Source: Bacteroidota bacterium
GTDB taxonomy: Bacteria > Bacteroidota > Bacteroidia > Chitinophagales > Saprospiraceae
Length of the DNA stretch: 49,675 nucleotides
Direction: 5' to 3'
Assembly (NCBI GenBank): GCA_024642705.1
Contig: JAHEAQ010000025.1
Location: 1-49,675, forward strand
Below are positions 1 to 10,342 of the stretch, piece by piece. Both the position numbers and the translations under genes were made by a program. Positions within the stretch are counted from its first letter, which is position 1. The number at the start of each line of letters is the position of its first letter. The notes under the pieces are model-generated. The model was not told the DNA's origin, ran no database searches, and was given only the letters and a program-made list of their open reading frames with translations.

Positions 1-3000
1 ATCACAATCAATTATCAGGACCATTACCAAGTAACATTGGAAATTTAAGTTTGTTGAAAGATTTACGTCTTCACAACAATTCATTCGAATCCAATTTGCC
101 CCAATCCCTTGGAAAGTTGCAAAATCTAAAGTACTTATACCTAAATGAAAACAATTTTGAAGGTGTTATTCCTTCTGACATTGGAGACTTAACCAGCATT
201 TTGGATATAAGATTGAGCGGAAATAACTTGGATGGAGAAATTCCAATAGAACTTTCTCATTTATCTACTTTGACCACTTTGTTGCTTGCAAAAAATAACT
301 TAAGTGGAGGTTTTCCTGAATTCATTGCCAATATGTCGAATCTGTCAAAAATTGATTTGAGTTTTAATAAATTAACAGGTTGTTTTCCGGATGTTTATCA
401 TGCGTTTTGCCCTAATTTAAATAATGTGAACTTTTTCCAAAATTGCACTTTTGAAAACCCAAGTTTTGAAGAATTTTGCGCCGGAGTGACATGCAATGAT
501 GACCTAAACTTAAATAATCTTAATAATCTATCGGTTTGCGAAGGTCAACCAATAACTATATTAGCTCCTAGCAATTATCAAGCTTACCAGTGGTCTTCTA
601 GCAATTCCATCGGTAGGTCGGTAACCTTTGCTCCGAATAATAATGGTTATCATTATTTAACCGTAACCAATGACAAGGGATGTTTAAAAATTGATTCGTT
701 TTTTATTACAGTTCTTCCTATAAAAAAAGAATATATTAACGTTGAAATATGTGAATCGAGTTCGTTTACAATAAATGGAACAACCTATAATGAACCTGGC
801 GAATATCAGCAAACGATATCAAATCAAGGGAGTTGTGATTCAATATTATTCATTTCATTAGAACATATTTCGGTTTCAGAATCTACCATGGCTGAAATGG
901 TATGTGCAGGAGAAACAATTGAGATTAATTCCATTTCCTATGGACAAGGTAATTATATACAAATTTTGACAAATTCAGCGGGTTGCGATTCAACTTTGTA
1001 TATTGAAGTATCTGAATATGGAGAAATTTCTACGAATCTAGACTTTGTGGTTTGTCCCGGAAATACCATAAAAGTGAATAACGAGGAATTTGGAGTTGGA
1101 AATGCTATCCAATTGCTACGTGCACAAAATGGTTGTGATTCTATTCTTTATATTAATGTTGTTGAAAATCCTTTGTCGGAATATGAAGTTCAGGAATATT
1201 TATGCACTGGAACAGCTATTCAAATTAACGGAATTTTATACGATCAACCGGGTATCTATGTTCAAAATTTAGAAAATTCATTTGGATGCGATTCAATATT
1301 AACAATTCATGTCAATGAAATTTTTGAGAGCTATTCAGATTTTGAGGCTATTTTATGCGAAGGAAATACGATTGAAATTAATCAAATCATTTATGACTCA
1401 CGAGGTAATTATGAGCAACATTTGACAAATCGTAAAGGATGTGATTCCGTAGTATTTATTTCAATCATTGGATTGGAAGCAACTTCTGAAAACCTATTTT
1501 ACCATATTTGCCCAGGAGAAAATATAGTAGTCAACAATTACACTTATGATAGTCCTAATACTTATGTCCAAACTTTAGAAAATGCCCTGGGATGTGATTC
1601 ATCGCTATTTATCAATTTAGAATATTATGAATTAAAAGACACATTCATAGAAGCATTTGTATGTGAAAATTCAACATATAACATTGTAGGTTTGGAGTTC
1701 AAAACATCAGGTCATTATCAAATAAATACATTTAGTCAAAATGGCTGCGATTCTCTCATTAATCTCTCATTAACAATTATTACAGGGTCTGACACAACGA
1801 TTCAAAAAACTATTTGTCAAGGAGAAAAATATTTATTTGCAGGAAATAGGCTTTATCAATCAGGAACTTATCATGATAGCTTAATTATTGATGGTTGCAA
1901 AGCTATGGTAACATTGGAACTTAAAGTTGTGACGCCTTCATATGGGTCTTTTTATGAAACTATATGTGAAGGAGATGACGCATATTTTCAAGGTGAATAT
2001 TATTCAAAAAGTGGTTCTTATTCGGTTACAATTCCTTCCTCAAATGGTTGTGATTCTTTTGTAACAATGAATCTGAGTGTACTTCCAAATTATGAAATAT
2101 ACATCGATACATTTATTTGTAACGGCGGTACTATTTATTATGATTTTTTTTATTACACAAGCCCTGGAACCTATCAAATTAACAAACAATCCGCTGCAGG
2201 TTGTGATTCATTAATATTGTTAAATATAAATGAATATGAAGAGTTGAATAATAAGTTCGAATTTGTCATTTGTAAGGGCTCTACTTTAGAATTTTATGGG
2301 CAAGAATATAGTGCTGGGAATTACGAAGGCATCTACAGTGATGGTTTCTGTAATCAGAATTTTGAATTAATAATTACCACAGAAGAAAGAATTTTAATTT
2401 CTAAAACTTTTGAAATTTGTGGCAATAGCTTTTTTGAATTTATGGACGAAGAATACATTAATTCTGGTCAATATCTAATCCATAAAGAAACTGCAAATTG
2501 CGAATTTATCGAATATATTAATGTGGTAAGATACGATTCAAATAAACCAAATGAAACCCTAGTTCTTTGTGAAGGCACCACATTAAATTTATCGGGTAAA
2601 GAAATTACAGAGAATGGAACTTATTCTATAGATGGAGAAAATGAAAATTGTGATGGAGCATATCTGATTTCAGTTTTATTCGTAAATGGAACATTTTCAA
2701 CATTTAAGAAAACCATAGGTAAAGATGAAATTTTTCATTTTAATGGAAAATCATTTTCTAGTGAAGGCACATATTACGAAAATGTGGGAATTGACGGTGG
2801 TTGCACTTCGATGGTTGAATTAATTATTGAAGTTGAAAATTGTGGTGGTGAAAGAACTTTAGAATTGAATTTGTGCAAAGGAGAAATTTATCATTTTTAT
2901 GATCAAATCATTACTTCTTCTGGAACATATGCATATTCCAAATCAATTTATGATGGCTGTGATAGTTTAATTAATTTAAACATTAGTTTCAATGAAGAAA

Positions 3001-4706
3001 TAAATTTTGAAATAAATGGTTCGACTAGAAAATGTATTGGCGAGAATGTCAATCTTGCAGGTCCCGATGGGTACAGTTATATATGGAGTACTGGAGCTCA
3101 ATCCCAAGCCATAAATGTTCAAAAAGAAGGAATTTATAACTTAACGATTTCAGATGAGAATTTTTGTTCAGCATCTGCAAGTATTGAAATTTCAAACATC
3201 ATTTTACCTTCCTTTCCTATAATTATTACTGCCAGCAATCCAACTATTTGTGGAGGACAAAATGGGTCTATTGTTATAAATGTAGATAATCCTGAGTTAT
3301 TTAATTATAGCATAGATGGCGGAACTACATGGAGCAGTAATAATCATGTTACGAACTTAAAAGCTGGAAATTATCAAATTCTTATTGCTGACCCAGACTT
3401 AATATGTGTATTGGAAGAAGAAATCAATGTTTCCTTGAAAAATCCAAATATTCCAATAGTGAATGAAATTCTCGTTACACAATTGAATACTTGCACGAAT
3501 GGGATGGGAAACATTGAAATTATTCCTTTTATGGAAAATGAAGATTTGTTGTACAGTATCGATGGAGGAACGAATTGGCAATCTAATAATTATTTTGAAA
3601 ATTTAACTGAAGGAGTCTATCAAGTCCAACTAAAAAATGAAGGTTCTGGATGCATAAATTATTTAGAATCCGAAATAACTATTGAAGATATTGGATTTTT
3701 GGAAGTCAATATTAATATTCTAGAGGAACCGAATTGCAGTGATTCAAATGATGGAAAAGCAAGCATCCATATAATTCATGGGCAAAGTCCTTTTCAATAT
3801 TTTTGGCCTAATGGGGAACAGACTCAATCCGCCTCTAATTTAAGTGCAGGTTCATTTATGGTTACTGTAGTCGATGCAAATAGTTGCATCCAAGAAATTC
3901 CATTTAATTTATCTGGGATTGATGTGGATCAATTGATTGCAGAATTTATGGACACAACAATTTGTATTAATGACACTTTAAATTTTACTAATTTGGATAC
4001 TTCTTACAAGTACACCATTTTAAGGGAAGGTATTCTTTATTACAATGGAAACAGACCTAAAATATTTGAGGTTGGAAACTATGAAGTTGTGATAGATTTG
4101 GCGAGTGGTTGTTTTGCCAAGAAAAATTTTAAAGTGGAAAATATTGACTTACAAAATCAAGGAATAGATTTTCTATTGAGTACGGTAGGTGTTAAAAATC
4201 AAGAGGTTGCATTGGTGAATATTTCAGACCCAATGCCAGATTCATACCTTTGGAAATATGATCAGACAAAGATTAAAACTTCTAATTTGAATGAATTGAC
4301 TCAATATTTGAGATTCACAGAAGTTGGCGAGTATGTAATTACTTTTGAAACCTCAATGGATGGTTGTATTGCGAGTTTCGATAAAACTATTACCATATAT
4401 GAAGATTCTACATATTTAGAGGAAAAATTTAAATCCGAGACAAATATTTCTAATCTTGAGCTATTTAAAATATTTCCAAACCCTAATGATGGCAAATTTA
4501 ATGTCGAAATTGAATTTAACATTCAAAATTCAATTGAACTAATTATTTATAATTCTTCCGGTTCATTAATTGAATTTCGGGAATTAAGTGGCTCAAATAA
4601 ATACCATGAAGCATTTAACCTTTCAAATGCGAATTCTGGCATCTATGCTGTTTTTTTAAAATACCAACATAAAATTATTCAACAAAATATTTTGATACTT
4701 AAATAG
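1..4706 (+). CDS. Giant T9SS-secreted LRR/Cys-repeat surface protein, 5' end missing
   Basis: The reading frame is open to the window edge (in frame from base 3, encoding HNQLSGPLPSNIG), so the TTG at 51 is not the real start and the gene begins upstream. Order: plant-type LRRs (to about base 420), an Ig-like stretch, then about fifteen tandem repeats of about 50 residues (723-2999), each built as Cys-x-G, a Tyr-rich middle and a GCDS-type motif. These are followed by another Ig-like unit, about three SprB-like repeats (3210-3908; motifs SIDGGT.W and Y/FWPNGEQTQ), a PKD-like part, and a C-terminal domain starting IFPNPNDGKF and ending QQNILILK. That tail is a typical T9SS type A sorting signal, so the protein should be exported and anchored or released at the surface. 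Its role is probably adhesion, by analogy. Two cysteines recur per repeat, which suggests one disulfide per unit. No signal peptide is visible because the N terminus is outside the window. Confidence 0.85.
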   Translation, partial: HNQLSGPLPSNIGNLSLLKDLRLHNNSFESNLPQSLGKLQNLKYLYLNENNFEGVIPSDIGDLTSILDIRLSGNNLDGEIPIELSHLSTLTTLLLAKNNLSGGFPEFIANMSNLSKIDLSFNKLTGCFPDVYHAFCPNLNNVNFFQNCTFENPSFEEFCAGVTCNDDLNLNNLNNLSVCEGQPITILAPSNYQAYQWSSSNSIGRSVTFAPNNNGYHYLTVTNDKGCLKIDSFFITVLPIKKEYINVEICESSSFTINGTTYNEPGEYQQTISNQGSCDSILFISLEHISVSESTMAEMVCAGETIEINSISYGQGNYIQILTNSAGCDSTLYIEVSEYGEISTNLDFVVCPGNTIKVNNEEFGVGNAIQLLRAQNGCDSILYINVVENPLSEYEVQEYLCTGTAIQINGILYDQPGIYVQNLENSFGCDSILTIHVNEIFESYSDFEAILCEGNTIEINQIIYDSRGNYEQHLTNRKGCDSVVFISIIGLEATSENLFYHICPGENIVVNNYTYDSPNTYVQTLENALGCDSSLFINLEYYELKDTFIEAFVCENSTYNIVGLEFKTSGHYQINTFSQNGCDSLINLSLTIITGSDTTIQKTICQGEKYLFAGNRLYQSGTYHDSLIIDGCKAMVTLELKVVTPSYGSFYETICEGDDAYFQGEYYSKSGSYSVTIPSSNGCDSFVTMNLSVLPNYEIYIDTFICNGGTIYYDFFYYTSPGTYQINKQSAAGCDSLILLNINEYEELNNKFEFVICKGSTLEFYGQEYSAGNYEGIYSDGFCNQNFELIITTEERILISKTFEICGNSFFEFMDEEYINSGQYLIHKETANCEFIEYINVVRYDSNKPNETLVLCEGTTLNLSGKEITENGTYSIDGENENCDGAYLISVLFVNGTFSTFKKTIGKDEIFHFNGKSFSSEGTYYENVGIDGGCTSMVELIIEVENCGGERTLELNLCKGEIYHFYDQIITSSGTYAYSKSIYDGCDSLINLNISFNEEINFEINGSTRKCIGENVNLAGPDGYSYIWSTGAQSQAINVQKEGIYNLTISDENFCSASASIEISNIILPSFPIIITASNPTICGGQNGSIVINVDNPELFNYSIDGGTTWSSNNHVTNLKAGNYQILIADPDLICVLEEEINVSLKNPNIPIVNEILVTQLNTCTNGMGNIEIIPFMENEDLLYSIDGGTNWQSNNYFENLTEGVYQVQLKNEGSGCINYLESEITIEDIGFLEVNINILEEPNCSDSNDGKASIHIIHGQSPFQYFWPNGEQTQSASNLSAGSFMVTVVDANSCIQEIPFNLSGIDVDQLIAEFMDTTICINDTLNFTNLDTSYKYTILREGILYYNGNRPKIFEVGNYEVVIDLASGCFAKKNFKVENIDLQNQGIDFLLSTVGVKNQEVALVNISDPMPDSYLWKYDQTKIKTSNLNELTQYLRFTEVGEYVITFETSMDGCIASFDKTITIYEDSTYLEEKFKSETNISNLELFKIFPNPNDGKFNVEIEFNIQNSIELIIYNSSGSLIEFRELSGSNKYHEAFNLSNANSGIYAVFLKYQHKIIQQNILILK

Positions 4707-4922
4707 AAGAGCATTCACACTTTCAGATTTTCTTCAAATATTTTTTTCAAGTTTTTTTTCTGCCTTTTTTTGGCTTATTTTTTGATTATTATCAGTCAGA
4801 GAGTTATAGTTTTCCAGAAAAATGTAAGCAATTTGGCATTTCCATAAACAGCGAAGACTTAATTTTTCGTGTCTATACTGTTAATACCCTGCCTGCATTT
4901 ATTTTTTTATTAAGATTCATTT

Positions 4923-7900
4923 ATGAAAAGAATATTTTTATTTGTGATACTCATTATGTTTTTTGGTAATTTATTTATCTATGGACAAAACCTAATTTCT
5001 AGCTCTGCGTCAAATAATTTTCATCCATTTACCATTAAAAATAACTTTCGAGAAGCACCAGATTATAAAGAATACATCAATCGTGCTTTACATTATAATT
5101 TGGATTTATCTCTAATTTCTGAACAAATAAAAAATAGTCGTGAAGAATTGCGTTTTACTTTGCTTACTCTTGATGGAGAAAAAACTTTAGTACTTCGAAG
5201 GGTTAGAGCTATTTCAGAAAATTATACTTTGTTCACAGAAAACGGCATTCAAAAATCTAACGCAAACTCCTATAAATTCTATAGGGGACAGGTAGAAAAT
5301 GATCCAAATAGTAAGGTTGGAATGGCCATTTTAGCTGATGAGGTCAATCTTATGTTGTTCGATAGAAATGGTTCTTTTCAAGTAAGGAGAGTTGATAAAA
5401 ATGAAAATGTTTATGCGGGATTTTACACTGAAGATGAAATTGAAAAGCATCCTTTTTCTTGTGAAACAAATCCTCAAATAAGGGGAGGTGATTACCCAAA
5501 TGATCAAAATTCATCGACAAGAACTGGGCCGCTTGAATGTGTAGAAATATATATTGAAGCAGATTATTCTGCATTTTCAAAGAATGGTGGTACACTTGAA
5601 AGTGCCGAAATGTGGGTTTTAGCAGTGATGAATCAAGTTGCCTTGTTTTATGATGAGGTTGGAATTCCGATTACAGTATCAGGAATTAAAGTATATACAA
5701 CAGAGGCAAGTGACCCTTATTTAGCATTCGGTGATACAGGTGCACTTCTGCCATTTTTTCGTGATAAAATGAATCAGGAAGGATTCAATGGAAGGCTAGC
5801 TCATTTATTTTCAGGTAGAGGATTAGGTGGTGGTATAGCTTATCTAAATTCATTGTGCAGTAATTTTACTAATGTAGCGGTAAGCGGTAATATGAGTTCG
5901 GGCGGTACAACATATTCAACTTACACTTGGAATATTGGTGTGGTTGCTCACGAATTAGGTCATAATTTTGGTTCCAATCATACTCATGATTGTGTTTGGA
6001 ATGGAAACAATACACAAATAGATGATTGCGGAAATGTATATTGGTATAACAACGGTCATCCAGAATACAATGGAAGTTGTTACGATAATGACAATAGGAT
6101 ATTACCAGGAAACTCTGGAACGATAATGTCTTATTGCCATGCTGCTGGGGGAGGTTCGATTAATTTAAATCTTGGTTTTCATCCTCAAGTTAGAGACCTA
6201 ATCTACAGTCGATATTTGAATAGTAATTGTTCAAATAATGAAGTTTGTGCAGGCGTTCCTCCAGGAAATAACGATTGTGTTGATGCAATCAGATTAACGC
6301 CGACTTTTAATTGTAATCCATTGGAATTTGATAATCTTTATGCAACTGCTTCAGGATCGATACCAACCATTACATGTGGATCAGCGAACAATGAAAAGGA
6401 TGTTTGGTTTGTTGTGCAAATTCCTGCCGATGGTATTCTGACCATAGAAACAAGTCAATTAAATGGTGGAGTAACAGATTTAGTCATGCAACTTTATTCT
6501 GGGGAATGTAATTCGCTAATTGCTGAGTCTTGTGATGATAATTCTGGTTCAGGAGATCATGCTAAAATTGAGGTAAATAATATAGCGTGGGCAAATACTG
6601 ATATTATTATAAGAATAATTGAAAAATCGGGTGCTGAGGGGATATTTGGCATTTGCACGTTTTCCGCCAACTTGCCATGTAATGATGTTGCAGATGCATT
6701 AATAGATTTTTACTTGAGCACTGGAGGAGAAAATTGGACTAATAAAACAGGATGGTCAGCTGGAGTTATTGGTGGAGATTGTGATTATTGTAACTGGTAT
6801 GGGATTACTTGTGACCCAAATGAAAAAATTACTCAAATTTATTTAAAGAGCAACAATCTAAATGGAACTATGAATAGCAGTTTTGCAATTTTAGAAAAAC
6901 TGTTTTATCTAAATTTACGAGATAATAATTTGAGTGGATCTTTACCTGATATCTGGACATCTCTAAATTTGTTGACTTATTTGGATTTGGGTGAAAACAA
7001 TTTCAATGGATCTTTTCCTGCTAGTATTGACAATTTGACAAAACTTGGTTATTTCAAAGCAGAAAACAATAATTTTTCTGGGACTTTACCTCAAAAGTTG
7101 GGCAATTTTTCAAGTTTGCAAGTATGTGATTTGAGTGGAAATGAATTATCGGGCTGCTTCCCTTACTATTACATAAATTTGTGTAATAGAGAATCAATCG
7201 ATTTCACAGGAAATTCAGGGCTTCCAAATAATGGTTCGATGGCAGGATTCTGCCAAGATTTGACAGGTGCAGATTATGATAAAGATGGATTTTGTTTCAA
7301 CATTAATGATTGCGACGATTTTAATGGTGTAATTTATGAAGGTGCACGAGAACTGTGTGATGGTAAGGACAATAATTGTGATGGATCTATTGATGAAGGC
7401 CTTGATCATGGTCCGAATGTATGGACAGGTCCAAGTTCAGGGGGTATTTGGAATAGTGCAAACTCTTGGGACATGGGCCATGTTCCTTTAGCATGTGAAG
7501 ATGTGGAAGTAGGAATGGATGGAGCAGCAATAGTTTTTGATCATACCGGCCAATTAAATTCATTAAATCTTACATTGCGATCTTTAAATATTGGTGCAAA
7601 CACTTCCGTAAGTTTTGGAACTTATTCAAATTTGTACATTAGGGGTGGAAATTTAATTAATAAAGGAACTTTTAATTTGAATGGATATTATTCTTTTACA
7701 GATTTAGATTCTACCAAAAATGGAATAGAAAATTCAGGGTTGTTAAATATTTCGGCCAATTCGTATCTTAGTATTAAAAATAGTGGCGTAAATGGAATTC
7801 ATAATAAAGTTGGTGGTATTATCAATAATCAAGGTTATATAGAAATAAATTCTAACCATCCAACTAATGGTAACGCGGGGTTAAAAAATGAGGCTACCAT

Positions 7901-8078
7901 TCATAATACAGGTCAAATTTATATTTATGGCACATTTAAACAGATGGAATTAGAATTGGGCCCGGGAACTACATTTAACAATTCTGGAATAAATAGCAAA
8001 TTAAGTCTGGGTGGAAATTTTCAGGGTGAAGGAAATAGAATACAGGGAGAGGATAAAAATAAAAAAAGCCCACACTAA
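4923..8078 (+). CDS. Secreted reprolysin-like zinc metalloprotease with LRR and MopE-type motifs
   Basis: A 1051-residue exported protease. It has a signal peptide (MKRIFLFVILIMFFGNLF...) and a pro-region, then a metzincin catalytic domain with HELGHNFGSNH (His343, Glu344, His347, His353) and a Met-turn SGTIMSYCH around Met402. Next come a PPC-like beta domain (about 440-580), LRRs with a cap (about 585-770), and a Cys/Asp-rich metal-binding motif of the MopE type (about 783-828; NDCDD and CDGKDNNCDG). The last part is a low-complexity beta-solenoid rich in Asn and Gly (about 835-1040). Unusually there is no T9SS sorting domain: the solenoid breaks off and the last residues (KKSPH) are encoded by a terminator hairpin, so the 3' end may have been lost. 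It lies 216 bp downstream of the LRR/T9SS gene and shares its LRR type. The protease assignment is firm; the substrate is unknown. Confidence 0.88.
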   Translation: MKRIFLFVILIMFFGNLFIYGQNLISSSASNNFHPFTIKNNFREAPDYKEYINRALHYNLDLSLISEQIKNSREELRFTLLTLDGEKTLVLRRVRAISENYTLFTENGIQKSNANSYKFYRGQVENDPNSKVGMAILADEVNLMLFDRNGSFQVRRVDKNENVYAGFYTEDEIEKHPFSCETNPQIRGGDYPNDQNSSTRTGPLECVEIYIEADYSAFSKNGGTLESAEMWVLAVMNQVALFYDEVGIPITVSGIKVYTTEASDPYLAFGDTGALLPFFRDKMNQEGFNGRLAHLFSGRGLGGGIAYLNSLCSNFTNVAVSGNMSSGGTTYSTYTWNIGVVAHELGHNFGSNHTHDCVWNGNNTQIDDCGNVYWYNNGHPEYNGSCYDNDNRILPGNSGTIMSYCHAAGGGSINLNLGFHPQVRDLIYSRYLNSNCSNNEVCAGVPPGNNDCVDAIRLTPTFNCNPLEFDNLYATASGSIPTITCGSANNEKDVWFVVQIPADGILTIETSQLNGGVTDLVMQLYSGECNSLIAESCDDNSGSGDHAKIEVNNIAWANTDIIIRIIEKSGAEGIFGICTFSANLPCNDVADALIDFYLSTGGENWTNKTGWSAGVIGGDCDYCNWYGITCDPNEKITQIYLKSNNLNGTMNSSFAILEKLFYLNLRDNNLSGSLPDIWTSLNLLTYLDLGENNFNGSFPASIDNLTKLGYFKAENNNFSGTLPQKLGNFSSLQVCDLSGNELSGCFPYYYINLCNRESIDFTGNSGLPNNGSMAGFCQDLTGADYDKDGFCFNINDCDDFNGVIYEGARELCDGKDNNCDGSIDEGLDHGPNVWTGPSSGGIWNSANSWDMGHVPLACEDVEVGMDGAAIVFDHTGQLNSLNLTLRSLNIGANTSVSFGTYSNLYIRGGNLINKGTFNLNGYYSFTDLDSTKNGIENSGLLNISANSYLSIKNSGVNGIHNKVGGIINNQGYIEINSNHPTNGNAGLKNEATIHNTGQIYIYGTFKQMELELGPGTTFNNSGINSKLSLGGNFQGEGNRIQGEDKNKKSPH

Positions 8079-8095
8079 TTAAATAGCATGGGCTT
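8066..8095. terminator. Bidirectional terminator overlapping the protease stop
   Basis: A seven-base stem (AAGCCCA / TGGGCTT) with a 16-base loop, preceded by seven A and followed by TTAATTTCTTCTT, sits between two convergent genes. The protease stop codon lies in the loop. It should stop transcription from both sides. Confidence 0.7.
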
Positions 8096-8118
8096 AATTT
8101 CTTCTTGATCTTTATTGA

Positions 8119-8427
8119 TTAGTGATCGTGACCTTCATGGTCTTCGCCTTCTGGAGTAACGTTAGCAACGTAATCCATTCCACATTTTGGGCATTTTCCA
8201 GGTTCAGCGCTTCCGCTTCCTTCACAATGCATAGAACAAATGTAAGCTGAAGTATATTCTGGTCCAGTCATGTCAACTGCTTCAGTTGTTGCTTCCATTG
8301 CATCATCTGCAGCTTCCATAACTTCTTCAGTTGCATCTGTAGTAGCAGCTTTATTACCACATGAAGTAATAGTCATTCCTAAAGAAATGAAAGCAAAAGC
8401 TAAAAATAAAATTTGAAATTTTTTCAT
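8119..8427 (-). CDS. Small lipoprotein with heavy-metal-binding domain
   Basis: A 102-residue protein with a lipoprotein signal peptide and lipobox (TITSC, acylated Cys23), an acidic Ala/Glu/Asp/Thr linker (about 28-55), and one heavy-metal-binding domain (about 60-90: YICSMHCEG and CPKCGMDYV). The tail is His-rich (DHEGHDH). The domain is the same type as that at the N terminus of the neighbouring CusB. It probably binds Cu(I)/Ag(I) or a similar soft metal in the periplasm and may hand it to the efflux pump, filling the place of CusF, which I do not see. It lies 137 bp downstream of cusB, with its own promoter candidate, so it can probably also be made alone. Metal specificity is inferred. 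Confidence 0.85.
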   Translation of the reverse strand: MKKFQILFLAFAFISLGMTITSCGNKAATTDATEEVMEAADDAMEATTEAVDMTGPEYTSAYICSMHCEGSGSAEPGKCPKCGMDYVANVTPEGEDHEGHDH

Positions 8428-8490
8428 TGTTAATAATTTAAATATTCTTTGTTAATTGTAATTAATTTTATCCTAATACGAAATAAAATG

Positions 8491-8498
8491 CAAAGTTA
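8491..8498 (-). promoter_or_regulatory. Bacteroidota -7 promoter element before the HMBD lipoprotein gene
   Basis: Read on the minus strand this is TAACTTTG, an exact match to the Bacteroidota -7 consensus TAnnTTTG, 64 bp upstream of the start codon. No clear TTTG -33 box is present, so this is a candidate only. Confidence 0.4.
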
Positions 8499-8564
8499 TA
8501 CTTATTTTAATATATAATTTGTATTTCATTAATAAAATATTTCGAATTCAAAATTATTGTTGGT

Positions 8565-10325
8565 TCAATCACTTAAAGTATCTTGAACGACACCACAACT
8601 CATCATTTTTTCTCCAAAATATGGGTTTCTTATTGTCTCATCGAAACTTAACCACACAGCTCCTTTATTATTGGATGCCATTGGGCAAAATTCAACAAAT
8701 ACTTTTTTATTTTCGATTCCGAAAGCTGAAATAGTATTTATTAAAGCTTGAGATAAGGATTCAAAACCATTTCTTTGTTCTTCAATCTCATTTGTACCTG
8801 CTATTTTAGCACTTTGACTTGTCATGATTTTCGATTGTTTCATCCAATAATCATGAGAATCTCCATTTAATTGTGACATTTCAATAGTATTTAAGTTGTC
8901 CAATAGTATGGTAGCACTTGACTTTGCTTTTTCTGGTAAATCGTTAACCAAAGCATCTTTAAGAATGATATAGGTATCTAAGACGATCGAAATCTGAGAC
9001 TTTAGTTTTGTAGGAGTTTTTATTTTATAATCAGGAATGGTTTCTTCGACATTTTTTTGTTTTATAATAACATTCTTATTCATCATACTACTCTGATTAT
9101 TCAATTGAGCAGCAGCATCAATAGTAAAACTTCCATTTACGACTATTTCTTCTCCTGCTTCTAATCCTTTTTCCACTTTGTAAAAATCTCCAATTCTTTC
9201 CCCTAACATTACTTCTCGATATTCAAATGATGGAATATCTGTGTTTGGTTTTTTAACATAAACAACAGAGCGTTGTCCAGTCCAAAGCACTGATGTTTTA
9301 GGAATGCTTAAGGAATTAGTAGTTTTTTGTTCTCTGGCCATATGGATTCCATTTACAAACATTTCTGGTTTCAATAAACCTCTGGTATTGTTAGATTCGG
9401 TTCTTATCGATGCAGTTCTTGTCTGTGGGTTAATTATTGGGTCAATGAAACTAACTACAGTATTAAACTTTCTTGTTCCTAATGCTGTAGCCGTAAATTC
9501 TATTCTATCCCCAATCTTTATTTTACTTAAATCCTCCTCATAAGCATCAAAAATTATCCAGACTTTATCCAAATCGATAAGATCAAATAAAGCTTCCCCT
9601 CTTTTCACATAATCACCTACAGAAATTCTTCTTTTGGAAACAATCCCTGATTGTTCTGCATAAAATGTAAAGATTTCTTGGACTTCCTCTTTTTCTAAAA
9701 CATTGTTAATCATATTTTCTGTTAATTTCCAATTCCTTAATTTTGATTTTGCAGCGCTTAATAAATTAGGGTTGACTTCTTTTAAGGATTTTGCTTGTAA
9801 TAATTCTTGTTGAGCGGAAATGAGCTCAGGCGAATATATATCAATAAGTTTTTGACCTTTTACAACCTTTTCTCCAGTATAACTGATATAAAGCTTTTCT
9901 ATCCTTCCGGGCAAATGCGAAACAAGGCTTGAGGCAGTAGTTTCATCAGATTTAACTTTGCCAGTCATGAATATTGAATTATTGCCAGTACTAGCAATAG
10001 AAGATCCGATTATTGTTGTTTGAATATTAGAAAGCTTGACTGCAGCTTCAGTCATAGTTAGAATGAGAGGATTAGAAGAATTGTTGCTTTCAACCAGAAT
10101 CAGTTCCATTTCACATATTGGACAAAGTCCTGGTTCATTTTGTCGAATTTGGGGGTGCATTGCGCAAGTATAAATTTGTTCCTCCATATTTCCTGACATG
10201 GAATGATTCTGATTATCCTGTATTTTGGTTTCAATTTTTTCCGAGGGTTTGGAAAACCAAGCTAAAGAGAAACCAAATATAATGGCTCCAATAATTCCTA
10301 AAGTATATGCTATATTTTTTTTCAT
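8565..10325 (-). CDS. cusB: CusB-type periplasmic adaptor with HMBD and DUF3347 domains
   Basis: The 586-residue membrane-fusion subunit of the metal RND pump. A membrane anchor (about 5-25) is followed by a heavy-metal-binding domain (51-79; YTCAMHPQIRQNEPGLC and CPICEMEL with Cys54, Cys68 and Cys71). The lipoyl/hairpin and beta-barrel core follows (KLYISYTGEKVVKGQ, QSGIVSKRRISVGDYV, FVNGSFTIDAAAQL). The C-terminal roughly 140 residues form a DUF3347 domain ending with the usual VEFCPMA...GAVWLSF...IRNPYFG.KMMSCG. Both end domains offer extra metal ligands. It would bridge CusA and the outer-membrane channel. The gene is 17 bp downstream of the TolC-type gene in the same operon. The usual CPICGM of the HMBD reads CPICEM here. 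Confidence 0.93.
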   Translation of the reverse strand: MKKNIAYTLGIIGAIIFGFSLAWFSKPSEKIETKIQDNQNHSMSGNMEEQIYTCAMHPQIRQNEPGLCPICEMELILVESNNSSNPLILTMTEAAVKLSNIQTTIIGSSIASTGNNSIFMTGKVKSDETTASSLVSHLPGRIEKLYISYTGEKVVKGQKLIDIYSPELISAQQELLQAKSLKEVNPNLLSAAKSKLRNWKLTENMINNVLEKEEVQEIFTFYAEQSGIVSKRRISVGDYVKRGEALFDLIDLDKVWIIFDAYEEDLSKIKIGDRIEFTATALGTRKFNTVVSFIDPIINPQTRTASIRTESNNTRGLLKPEMFVNGIHMAREQKTTNSLSIPKTSVLWTGQRSVVYVKKPNTDIPSFEYREVMLGERIGDFYKVEKGLEAGEEIVVNGSFTIDAAAQLNNQSSMMNKNVIIKQKNVEETIPDYKIKTPTKLKSQISIVLDTYIILKDALVNDLPEKAKSSATILLDNLNTIEMSQLNGDSHDYWMKQSKIMTSQSAKIAGTNEIEEQRNGFESLSQALINTISAFGIENKKVFVEFCPMASNNKGAVWLSFDETIRNPYFGEKMMSCGVVQDTLSD

Positions 10326-10342
10326 TTTATTTAATTTATGAC

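Noticed and set aside
723-2999. Periodic repeats suggesting a CRISPR array
   Set aside because: The period is in the protein, not in DNA: units vary at the nucleotide level and encode a continuous frame.
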